Positions 1-6,545 of a stretch of DNA of 9,788 nt are shown here, piece after piece (the stretch's first letter is position 1; the number at the start of each line of letters is the position of its first letter). Origin of the DNA: Deltaproteobacteria bacterium. Lineage in GTDB: Bacteria; Desulfobacterota; DSM-4660; Desulfatiglandales; Desulfatiglandaceae. Location: positions 1 through 9,788 of the forward strand of contig JAFCZI010000091.1 of assembly GCA_019314425.1 (NCBI GenBank), in the 5' to 3' direction. Made by a program: the position numbers and the translations under genes. The notes under the pieces were generated by a model. The model was not told the origin of the DNA. It made no database searches and saw only the letters and a list, made by a program, of their open reading frames with translations.

Positions 1-24
1 CGCATATCGTGCAGAACTTTTGTT

Positions 25-89
25 CGTTTTCAAGGCGTGATGGCAGGTGCATAGTGAGCTATGTGCCTGTTATCACAACGTAGAAAACG
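25..89 (+). repeat. Long imperfect hairpin, better paired as plus-strand RNA
   Basis: CGTTTTC (25-31) pairs perfectly with GAAAACG (83-89). Inside an asymmetric loop, 37-54 pairs with 59-76 around the tetraloop TGAG as 18 continuous pairs, if four G-U pairs are allowed (42-71, 43-70, 48-65, 49-64). On the minus strand these would be A-C mismatches, which suggests an RNA read from the plus strand. No T-run or gene is attached, and I do not recognise the structure. Confidence 0.5.
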
Positions 90-243
90 GGCAAAAGGGC
101 AAGCAGGATGCGTATATTATTTTTTGGAAGTTCCCTTAGAACCAAGCCCAAATTTTAAGTACAATACCAAATCGTTATTCCTCAGACCCCAATTTATCAT
201 ACGTGCTATCATCCTGACAACAAGCGTATCCCATCTTTCTCCG

Positions 244-267
244 GTTCCAACGCTCCAGCGTGGGAAC
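244..267. repeat. REP-like palindrome
   Basis: GTTCC-A-ACGCT, two bases, AGCGT-G-GGAAC form an 11-bp inverted repeat with a single A/G mismatch in the middle of the stem. From memory, the perfect form of this palindrome is a common dispersed intergenic repeat in some Proteobacteria and Desulfobacterota. No T-run follows on either strand, so it is not an intrinsic terminator. Confidence 0.6.
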
Positions 268-283
268 GAGCGAGCGCTACGCG

Positions 284-354
284 CGAAATCGAAGCGCCTA
301 CGCCCGGAGGGCCTGCTCCGCGACGGCCCACCAGGGCTCCGTCGTTCGATTCCG
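284..354. repeat. Branched inverted-repeat structure downstream of the kinase gene
   Basis: An outer stem pairs 284-293 with 345-354 (10 bp, one mismatch). It encloses two hairpins: CGGAG/CTCCG (305-309 with 316-320), and CGACGG/CCGTCG (321-326 with 339-344) extended by CCC/GGG across a two-base bulge. Together they make a three-way junction starting about 20 bases after the kinase stop codon. It may be part of the same REP-like element as 244-267, or a 3' mRNA-stabilising or non-canonical termination structure. No U-tract follows. Confidence 0.5.
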
Positions 355-375
355 AGCTCCTCTTCCTGCCTGAAC

Positions 376-2955
376 TCACTGACCTGGGGAAAAGGCAAGC
401 CGGAACCCGAGGATGTCGTAGCGGAGGCCCGGCTCGAGCCTGTAGCGATTGGCCGACCGGCAGTCTCCGGCGAAGTTGTACCAGCTACCGCCCCGAAACA
501 CGCGGAACGAGCCAGTTGAAGGTCCTTCGGGGTCTGTTGCCTCGTCATAGTCCCCGTGCCAGTCCTCACACCACTCCCAAACATTCCCGTGCATATTATA
601 TAACCCCCATGCATTGGGTGAAAAACTTTTAACCGAAACCGGCTTTTCCCGATATGCGCCCTCGCCGCAGCCCGGCATGGGATAATCGCCATCGTAGTTG
701 GCCTGATCCGTTGACAAACACCCGCCGAAGGAAAAAGGCGTTTGGGTCCCGGCACGGCAGGCGTACTCCCACTCCGCCTCCGTGGGAAGGCGATACTTTT
801 TTCCTTCTTTTCGATTCAGCTTGCAGATAAATTCCTGCGCGTCTTCCCACGATACCGTCTCCACCGGGCAATTATCACCGCAATCCTTGAAAAATGAAGG
901 ATTGCTCCCCATCACCTTTTTCCACTGCCCCTGGGTCACCTCCGTGGTCTGGAGGTAAAAGCCTTTGCTCAGCGTTACTTTATGACGGGGCTCATCACCA
1001 TCCCGCTCCGGCCCATCCGACGGGCTCCCCATCCAGAAGGTCCCAGGCTTGATATACACAAATTCCTGGCCCAGGAAATTGGTGAAACGCTTGGGTAATT
1101 CGGGTTGCGCCTGCCGGGGCTCTTCAGGTTTGGATACGGAATACTTCCGCCAATCCCAGTCCAGACCATAACCCAGACCCAGCCCAGCCAGCAATACCAG
1201 CAACACCACCAGTCCGGCCCGGCGTTTCCATCCTACAAACGGAGGCTTCGGCGTATCCTTCTTGATATCCTTTCCAGCACCAGGATCTGCCTCTTTGTAT
1301 GTGTCACATTCATCATCGAGTCTGGAGAACAGGCGGCTAAACCGCTTATGTTTCCGAAGCTTGTCCTTGTCTTGCAGTTCATGGTAAACCGCTTCCAACA
1401 CCTCGACCCACTCACAACACTTTTTACCGTCATCCCGGGTCTCGTTCCGAATGTGGGTCAGCCATTCCTCCCGATCCGGCTCCCGGATCAGGGCCTGCGC
1501 GTATTGCCCCATGGCCCAGAGCTGGTCCGCTGTAGCGCTGACCTGAACGGTCAGAACCGGAAGTTCGGCTTCCACCCCTTCCAGGGTGATGGCGGAACAT
1601 ACTTCGTAGCGCCCTTCCTTTTCCAGACCCGGAAGTAAAACTGTGTATTGCCCCGGCCCGGTGGATTCGATCTTTTGAGCCTTTTGTCCGCCCCAGGTCA
1701 CCTCCAGCCAGTCCGTGCCCTCCGGGACCCAGTCCGCCTCCATGCGCACAGTTACGGGCATCGGCGTTTTCAGGCCCGCGTGGGATGGCGCCTCAATGGT
1801 GGGCTTTTCCGTGATGATGAGAAGTTGGATCAGCCTTCGGGCTTCCTCGATTACCGTTTCGGCCGTGGGTCTTTGGTCCGGTTCAATGGCCAGAAGTTGT
1901 TCGATGAGGTCGTACACCCCTGCCGCGACATCCGCTCTCACGGGTTCTTTGTCCGCAACCTTACGTACACCGGTTCCTTCCACTGTTTTGGGGACATTGA
2001 ACAGGGTGTGCAGCCGGGCCTTGAGTCTTTTCCGTTCCCGATCGTTCATTCCTCCCAGCTTGCCGCGCTTTAAATAAGCATCCTCCCTCGGCCCCTCTTC
2101 GGTGAGCAAGGCCCCGATTTTTACCTGGGAATCAAGATACGCATAGTTTTCCTCCACCGTGACCATCCAGTAGAGCACAAGGCCCAGGGAGTACAGATCA
2201 GCGGGATGGAGGAACCGGAGGTCCCAGTCCCTACCCGCTTCCCCGGGACCAAAGGGGATCACCCTTTCAGGGGCCATCCATTTCTCGGACCCCATAAACG
2301 AACCGGTCCCCTCCTGCTTGGGGGCTTTGACAATGCCGAAGTCAATGACATAGAGGTCTTTTCCCACCAGCAAAAGGTTGGAAGGTTTGATGTCCCGGTG
2401 CATGAACCGGTTTCCCCGGTCATCCGTTACGCTGTGAACGGCGGACAGGGCAGTCGCGATCTGCAAGGTCCAGCGGAGCAGATCCAACGGCCCCACGGGA
2501 TGGATATCCCTTTGGCCGGACCTGAAATGGCTGCTCACCATGGCGGACAGTCCCAACCCCTTGGGCATGACAAAGGCCGGAAACCCCGCCTTGAAAGCCG
2601 ATACCCCTTCGCAAAAGTCATAACCGTTGTCGGACCACAGGCCCGCATCCAGCAGAGGCAGGATATAATGGTCGCCCGGCGAGCGGCCCAGCCGTTTTTC
2701 CAGATCGGAGAGAAACGTGATCTCCTTCTGGATGGAGCGGCCTCTCTTTTGTAATTCCTTTGGGCCGAGGCATTCCTGAAGATGGTTCAAGTCCCGGGTC
2801 TGCAAAACCTTGAGGGCTAAAGATTCCCCCGCTCCCTGCCTCCGTCGCACCTCCAGGATCACGCCAAAGCTGGATTGCCCTATATGTTCGCGGCGGACCA
2901 GGTCGTAGATTTCGTCAAGCCGTTTGTCTAATTTTATTTCAAAATCATTAGGCAT
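376..2955 (-). CDS. Membrane Ser/Thr protein kinase with external SUMF1/FGE-like sensor domain
   Basis: This 859-residue protein is a Hanks-type kinase that phosphorylates Ser/Thr on cytoplasmic partners and probably senses outside the membrane. The kinase domain spans about 15-385: G-loop GQSSFG (26-31), ATP-binding K49, helix-C E78, HRDIKPSN (186-193; D188 catalytic), DFG (205-207) and APE (228-230), with possible activation-loop sites S219 and S223. A beta-rich, Ig/FnIII-like segment follows (about 391-476), then a charged helical stretch. One membrane helix lies at 580-598, preceded by KRR, predicting N-in/C-out. Residues 622-859 form a SUMF1/FGE-sulfatase domain with LPTEAEWEY, GNVWEWC and GGSW. 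The active FGE Cys pair is incomplete (N827 and C832), so it is probably a binding domain. The C-terminal 40 residues look like a DGR variable region. The ATG at 2955 has no clear Shine-Dalgarno sequence. It lies 40 bases after the preceding gene and is the last gene of the operon. Confidence 0.93.
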   Translation of the reverse strand: MPNDFEIKLDKRLDEIYDLVRREHIGQSSFGVILEVRRRQGAGESLALKVLQTRDLNHLQECLGPKELQKRGRSIQKEITFLSDLEKRLGRSPGDHYILPLLDAGLWSDNGYDFCEGVSAFKAGFPAFVMPKGLGLSAMVSSHFRSGQRDIHPVGPLDLLRWTLQIATALSAVHSVTDDRGNRFMHRDIKPSNLLLVGKDLYVIDFGIVKAPKQEGTGSFMGSEKWMAPERVIPFGPGEAGRDWDLRFLHPADLYSLGLVLYWMVTVEENYAYLDSQVKIGALLTEEGPREDAYLKRGKLGGMNDRERKRLKARLHTLFNVPKTVEGTGVRKVADKEPVRADVAAGVYDLIEQLLAIEPDQRPTAETVIEEARRLIQLLIITEKPTIEAPSHAGLKTPMPVTVRMEADWVPEGTDWLEVTWGGQKAQKIESTGPGQYTVLLPGLEKEGRYEVCSAITLEGVEAELPVLTVQVSATADQLWAMGQYAQALIREPDREEWLTHIRNETRDDGKKCCEWVEVLEAVYHELQDKDKLRKHKRFSRLFSRLDDECDTYKEADPGAGKDIKKDTPKPPFVGWKRRAGLVVLLVLLAGLGLGYGLDWDWRKYSVSKPEEPRQAQPELPKRFTNFLGQEFVYIKPGTFWMGSPSDGPERDGDEPRHKVTLSKGFYLQTTEVTQGQWKKVMGSNPSFFKDCGDNCPVETVSWEDAQEFICKLNRKEGKKYRLPTEAEWEYACRAGTQTPFSFGGCLSTDQANYDGDYPMPGCGEGAYREKPVSVKSFSPNAWGLYNMHGNVWEWCEDWHGDYDEATDPEGPSTGSFRVFRGGSWYNFAGDCRSANRYRLEPGLRYDILGFRLAFSPGQ
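394..507 (-). other. Candidate DGR variable region at the 3' end of the kinase gene
   Basis: These codons encode residues 817-854 of the kinase, the end of the C-type-lectin-fold SUMF1 domain. Framework residues (RGGSW, CRSANR, EPG, LGFRLA) are interleaved with sites F817, Y826, N827, F828, D831, Y838, L840, L844, Y846, D847 and I848. All eleven are NNC codons (TTC, TAC, AAC, TTC, GAC, TAC, CTC, CTC, TAC, GAC, ATC), each reachable from AAC by substituting only A. Adenine-specific mutagenesis of AAC codons in a C-terminal lectin-fold domain is the DGR hallmark. The other SUMF1 gene in this operon (2996-3943) ends without such a pattern, with AAT, ACT, GTT, CGT, TGT and GAA codons in the equivalent stretch. 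No template repeat or reverse transcriptase is visible in the window, so the element itself would have to lie outside. Confidence 0.5.
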
Positions 2956-2995
2956 GGGATAGTACCGTTTTAAATCAAAATGGTTTCAAGATGGT

Positions 2996-3943
2996 TCATT
3001 TCGTCCTGACCAGGCGAAAGCCCACGAAATTTTCATAGCCTGCCGCGCCGGAGTAGTAGCGGGTGGTACAACGAACGTATACCGGAGTGCTATTCCATGC
3101 GCCGCCCCGTATGACCCGGATGGTTTTCACGTTTTCATACATAGGGTTTTCACGCTGGTGGCGCTCATATGCATCCCCGGAATAACCATCCAAACACCAC
3201 TCCCAAACATTACCGCTCATGTCATAGATGCCCAGCCCATTAGGCTCTTTTGTTCCGATCACATGTGTTGCATCATTGGTGTTGAAGAGATACCAGGCCA
3301 TGCTATCCACATGATCTCCACCGGCATATTTTTCGTTTTTTTCACCACTCCGGGCCGCATACTCCCACTCCGCCTCGGTGGGCAACCTATAAGTCTCACC
3401 AGTCTTCTGCGACAGCCAGTCTGCAAAGGACTTAGCCCCGTACCAGTTCACTTCCACCATGGGCTGGTTTTCATCTTTGCCGAATTTGTTACCCTTTAAG
3501 CTGTACCCGCTGTCCCGCTTCATAGGGCAATCCTTTTTCTCCCATCCCACACCCTTTGCATCACCGGTAGCCTGCAAGAATTGCCGGTACCGGCCAACGG
3601 TCACCTCATATTTCCCTATCCAAAAGCCGTCCACGCACACCTCATGTACTGGCTTTTCGATGTGTGCCCCTGTAGTGCTCCCCATCTCATAACAGCCGCC
3701 GGGCACTCGGACAAATTCCATCTTCGTAATAGAATCTACCCACTCCTTTGGCTCAACCGTATCTTGGATTGGCGCCGCTTCGACCCGTGTATTTTCAGGT
3801 ATGCGATCCATTGTCAGAAATTTTCTGCTGTCCCATCCTCGTAAATATCCCAGCCCCAGCCCGGCAAACAATATCAGGAACGCCACCAGCCCCGCCCAAC
3901 GTTTCCATGGTACAGGCCGATGTGTTGTGACCTTATGCTTCAT
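2996..3943 (-). CDS. Membrane-anchored SUMF1/FGE-sulfatase-domain protein
   Basis: This protein of 315 residues has a short positively charged cytoplasmic tail, one membrane helix (about residues 16-34) and a periplasmic SUMF1/FGE-like domain (about 72-313) with LPTEAEWEYA, GNVWEWC and GGAW. The ATG at 3943 is chosen because GAGGA lies just upstream at good spacing; a TTG at 3955 would add four residues but has no such site. The final motif runs GGAWNSTPVYVRC, without the two cysteines of catalytic formylglycine-generating enzymes, so a ligand-binding or scaffold role is more likely than sulfatase activation. Its helix and flanking residues (WKR-WAGL...AGLGLGY) closely match those of the downstream kinase, also at DNA level, so the two proteins may associate in the membrane. 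Its codons look less biased than those of its neighbours. Confidence 0.88.
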   Translation of the reverse strand: MKHKVTTHRPVPWKRWAGLVAFLILFAGLGLGYLRGWDSRKFLTMDRIPENTRVEAAPIQDTVEPKEWVDSITKMEFVRVPGGCYEMGSTTGAHIEKPVHEVCVDGFWIGKYEVTVGRYRQFLQATGDAKGVGWEKKDCPMKRDSGYSLKGNKFGKDENQPMVEVNWYGAKSFADWLSQKTGETYRLPTEAEWEYAARSGEKNEKYAGGDHVDSMAWYLFNTNDATHVIGTKEPNGLGIYDMSGNVWEWCLDGYSGDAYERHQRENPMYENVKTIRVIRGGAWNSTPVYVRCTTRYYSGAAGYENFVGFRLVRTK

Positions 3944-4070
3944 AAGCTTCCTCAATATCTTTTGGTTTCCGGGGTCTTTTCATTAAGGCACTCGGCCCGG
4001 ATCCATGGCGCATGGGAGTGATCTCCGGCGAGAATTGGTTCACGGCGGTTATCACCGCACCATCCTTCAC
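3933..4070 (-). CDS. Possible small ORF (45 residues) between the PBP and SUMF1 genes
   Basis: A GTG codon follows directly, in frame, after the TAG stop of the PBP gene (4071-4073) and opens a frame that runs to TAA at 3933-3935, overlapping the start of the SUMF1 gene by 11 bases. ACAGG lies at a usable distance before the GTG. The predicted peptide ends in a charged stretch, KRPRKPKDIEEAYEA, with an internal ATG at 3983 as an alternative start. It has no membrane helix or recognised domain. It could be a coupling peptide carrying ribosomes to the SUMF1 start, or a chance frame: 45 open codons are not rare by chance. If it is not real, this 127-base gap holds only the SUMF1 ribosome binding site and a short 5-bp hairpin near 4045-4058, with no terminator. 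Confidence 0.25.
   Translation of the reverse strand: MKDGAVITAVNQFSPEITPMRHGSGPSALMKRPRKPKDIEEAYEA
3945..3952 (-). promoter_or_regulatory. Shine-Dalgarno sequence deciding the SUMF1 gene start
   Basis: GAGGAAG precedes the ATG at 3943 on the minus strand with a few bases of spacing. It favours that ATG over the TTG at 3955, which lies upstream of this site. Confidence 0.7.
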
Positions 4071-6239
4071 CTAAAACCTGTAACCATCCAAAATCTTCGC
4101 CACAACCGGCGCCGCCACGCTTCCCCCCGTATTCGATCCCTTACCCGTAGCATGACTGACCATACACGCAAAGGCAATGCGACGCTCACCTTCTTGGACA
4201 GGCTCGCGCCAACCGATAAACCAGGTGGTGTTGAAAGACCGATCCGTTTCCGTTACATCGGCGGTGCCGGTCTTACCGTAGACACGCGTGCGGTCCGGGT
4301 GCTTCTTAAAGGCCGTGCGTGCGGTGCCGGTCTCGGGAACCGCCTTCATACCCGCCCGGAGCAGAGCCATACCGTCGAACCGGAACGGGATGAGCCCTTC
4401 GAGTTTTCCCGGATCGAAACCCAATTCCTTTCCAGGGGGCGGTTCCAGGATGCGGCCATTGTACGCTCCCACCAGATAGGGGTGGGGCAGTTTGTCCGTG
4501 GCCACGGCCGCGGCCACCCGGGCCATCTGAAGCGGGGTAGCGGTCATCCCCTGCCCGAAGGCGTTTTGCGTGAGGATCTGTTGGAGCCCTCGTTCCTCCG
4601 GGTTGATAAGATTGAGCTGGCCGATAGCCCCAAAAAGAGTATCACCCTCACTCCGCAGCCCGGGCCGGGTCCGGTAAAGGGGGATATCCTCATCCAGATT
4701 GGCCAGGAGATCCAGACCCGGGCCGTTGAAGCCCAGGGTCCGGGCCATGGCGCCCAGAAAGAAATCCGGCCGATCAGGCGGGATTTGGCCTTGGCGAAGG
4801 TTTCGCATGGCCGTATCATAGGCCCGGGCCGGACCCCCGTCCATGAGCCATCCAAGGCGCACGAACCACACATTGATGGACTCCCGGATCGCCTGCTTGA
4901 GGCCAAGGGTCTCATCCCCGGGTTTGAAGCCGGATCCCAGGGAATGACGTTTGAAATTCTGCACCACCTTTCTGCTCCCGGGGATATTGCGGCTGGCGTA
5001 GCAGATCCCCTGAAAAGGATTATAGGCGGCGCAATCCAGGGTCAGGCCACTCTTGTGGATCGCCTTTCGGGAATAGCCTTTCAGAAATTTCTTGATCCGG
5101 TCCGCCTGAGGCGCGCCACTTCCAACGGCGTTTATGGCCGCCATGGCCACCACGGGCTTAAAGGTGGAGCCGGGGGCATTGTGGGCGTCCACCCCCTGCC
5201 AAGGCCGGAAGGTACGCAGGCTTTCTCCGGGATAATACCGGGCAAAGGCCCGGAGGTCCCAGGGATGCACCCCGGACCGGAGCCGGGGATATGTCGTGGC
5301 CGCAAGGATCGCGCCGGTGTCCGCGTCCAGCAAAACCACGGCGCCCCGCCGTTTTGCAGCATAAGGATCCGCAGCACCCCACAAATCCAGGATCTGTTGC
5401 TCCAACTTTTCCTGGGCCAGGGCCTGCAGGCGGGCGTCCAGGGTCAGGGTCAGGGCGCCGTCCTGTTGGGCCCCGGACAAAATCCAGGCCAGGCTGTTCC
5501 GGTCTTCGATATCCATGCCTACCAGGGAAGTCAGGCCCAGGTCCCAGGCTTGACGGCTCACCTGGCCCTGCTTCGTGAGAAGCACCACTTCGTCCGAGGT
5601 CTTGACGGCAAAACGGGACGGTTTTCGCCAGGGATTGCCTTCGCAGTCCTGCCAACATAGACATTGGGGCCAGTTCTTTTTGGGATCCCAAATAATGTTG
5701 AGGCCGGGAACCCGGTCTCTACGGAAGGACACGGGCGTGACCACAATTCTGATGTCATGCTCTCCATCCGGAAGTTCAAAGGTCAGGACGCTGCCGGGAA
5801 GTTTCGTGGAGGCGCTCAGATCTCTAAAGGCAGGACCGGCTATGGCACGAGGTTGGATGCGTTGGCCCCTCCCGGGTTGGCATGAGACCCATTTACCAAT
5901 CAGCTGTACGGTTATGGTAGTTGCTTGTTTCAGGGATATGCGGGTATGAAACGCCAGGTTTCCCTCAACTTTAAAGGCTTGAAGCCAACCGTTGAAGCCG
6001 CCTTCCATACGGCCTGCCGTGACAAAAGCGCAGAATTCCGGGACCGATCCGGCAGCCCTGCACCGCAGTTGCGGATAGTCGGGGTCCCGAGCTTCCCATG
6101 AATTCCCGGCGCCGGAGCCGTCCATGGGCCGATTGTCCCGGATAGCAGCAAAGCAATGGGCCTCGTTCCAGGCCCGGGGATGGCCTTGCGCACGGCCCGG
6201 CCTATTTGGCTCCGGTAAAGCTGCTTGACCAGGGTGCAC
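4071..6239 (-). CDS. Penicillin-binding protein transpeptidase, main (C-terminal) part
   Basis: This open frame encodes a serine transpeptidase of the class B PBP/FtsI-PBP2 type, which cross-links peptidoglycan in the periplasm. The three active-site motifs are present: STFK with the acylated serine (codon at 5168-5166), SIN (4880-4872) and KTGT (4274-4263). A typical pre-domain with TLDARLQALAQ and GAVVLLDADTGAILA (near 5455-5280) precedes them, and GQGMTATPLQMARVAAAVA lies between SIN and KTG. The first part (about 6170-5450) is not a standard PBP dimerisation domain: it looks beta-rich and I do not recognise it. The GTG at 6239 only opens the frame and is unlikely to be the real start. The membrane anchor and natural start are in another frame (5930-6541), so the gene appears to carry one frameshift near 6173-6179. 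It sits between the phosphatase and SUMF1 genes, suggesting a cell-wall output or target of the kinase. Confidence 0.9.
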   Translation of the reverse strand: MHPGQAALPEPNRPGRAQGHPRAWNEAHCFAAIRDNRPMDGSGAGNSWEARDPDYPQLRCRAAGSVPEFCAFVTAGRMEGGFNGWLQAFKVEGNLAFHTRISLKQATTITVQLIGKWVSCQPGRGQRIQPRAIAGPAFRDLSASTKLPGSVLTFELPDGEHDIRIVVTPVSFRRDRVPGLNIIWDPKKNWPQCLCWQDCEGNPWRKPSRFAVKTSDEVVLLTKQGQVSRQAWDLGLTSLVGMDIEDRNSLAWILSGAQQDGALTLTLDARLQALAQEKLEQQILDLWGAADPYAAKRRGAVVLLDADTGAILAATTYPRLRSGVHPWDLRAFARYYPGESLRTFRPWQGVDAHNAPGSTFKPVVAMAAINAVGSGAPQADRIKKFLKGYSRKAIHKSGLTLDCAAYNPFQGICYASRNIPGSRKVVQNFKRHSLGSGFKPGDETLGLKQAIRESINVWFVRLGWLMDGGPARAYDTAMRNLRQGQIPPDRPDFFLGAMARTLGFNGPGLDLLANLDEDIPLYRTRPGLRSEGDTLFGAIGQLNLINPEERGLQQILTQNAFGQGMTATPLQMARVAAAVATDKLPHPYLVGAYNGRILEPPPGKELGFDPGKLEGLIPFRFDGMALLRAGMKAVPETGTARTAFKKHPDRTRVYGKTGTADVTETDRSFNTTWFIGWREPVQEGERRIAFACMVSHATGKGSNTGGSVAAPVVAKILDGYRF

Positions 6240-6541
6240 TGACGCTCAAGACGCTCTTTGACCTCGGGATCGGTCTCCGTGCGCTGCCGGAGCTTGAAGC
6301 CATGCACGGCATCGGCCGGAACCATCTCCAGTAGCTGAGTGCCCGCCGGGCCGGGCTGAACCAGGTGATATGCCACCAGTTCCTGAAAAAAGACCTGATC
6401 CTCCTTGGGCGCGGAATCCGTGGCCGCGGGCCGTTCCCCTGACGTATGCAGGGCGGTCAACCGGAGAGCCGTGAAAAAGACCGCAACCAGAATCACCCAC
6501 CAGACCCATCCCGAGCCGTGAAAAAAAGTTCGTCGTTGCAT
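5930..6541 (-). CDS. N-terminal part of the PBP, membrane anchor (frame-shifted relative to the rest)
   Basis: This frame starts with ATG at 6541, four bases after the phosphatase stop, and encodes MQRRTFF, a tryptophan- and valine-rich membrane helix (residues about 12-30) and a charged helical segment up to roughly residue 122. This is the expected cytoplasmic tail, anchor and juxtamembrane part of a PBP. Beyond about 6175 the frame stays open to 5930, but the protein loses plausibility, while the other frame reads naturally into the transpeptidase. Only about 6541-6175 is therefore likely to be genuine coding sequence. Adding one base in the CCCCGGG run (6173-6179) joins the two into a protein of roughly 820 residues. 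There is no strong Shine-Dalgarno sequence (only a GAGG well upstream), so translation is probably coupled to the phosphatase gene. A TTG at 6562 is a less likely start. Confidence 0.7.
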   Translation of the reverse strand: MQRRTFFHGSGWVWWVILVAVFFTALRLTALHTSGERPAATDSAPKEDQVFFQELVAYHLVQPGPAGTQLLEMVPADAVHGFKLRQRTETDPEVKERLERQCTLVKQLYRSQIGRAVRKAIPGPGTRPIALLLSGTIGPWTAPAPGIHGKLGTPTIRNCGAGLPDRSRNSALLSRQAVWKAASTVGFKPLKLRETWRFIPAYP

Positions 6542-6545
6542 AACG

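Larger units (their letters stand above)
1..375. other. Non-coding region after the operon
   Basis: No convincing gene is seen on either strand. The 90-243 stretch is visibly more AT-rich than the operon and shows nothing further. The rest is occupied by the three inverted-repeat structures listed separately. No DGR template repeat, reverse transcriptase fragment or classic terminator is present. Confidence 0.6.

Noticed and set aside
244..267. Intrinsic terminator of the operon
   Set aside because: Strong stem but no T-run on either side.
284..354. tRNA gene, because of the branched structure
   Set aside because: No acceptor/anticodon arm lengths, no T-loop sequence GTTCRA in place, and the geometry is a three-way, not a four-way, junction.
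1..375. DGR template repeat or reverse transcriptase next to the candidate variable region
   Set aside because: I looked for a second copy of the framework (for example the reverse complement of CTCGGGTTCCGGCTTGCC) and for AAC-rich tracts on both strands and found none.
61..519. Plus-strand ORF over the left non-coding region and kinase end
   Set aside because: It runs through the palindromes and antisense to the SUMF1 domain; no ribosome site and no recognisable protein.
117..755. Minus-strand ORF overlapping the kinase 3' end in another frame
   Set aside because: The kinase frame encodes clear SUMF1 motifs through the same bases; the alternative product is low in sense.
4005..5660. 551-codon open frame on the plus strand opposite the PBP gene
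   Set aside because: The minus strand carries complete transpeptidase motifs; the plus frame gives a Gly/Pro/His/Arg-rich product with no domain, as expected from an antisense shadow of a GC-rich gene.
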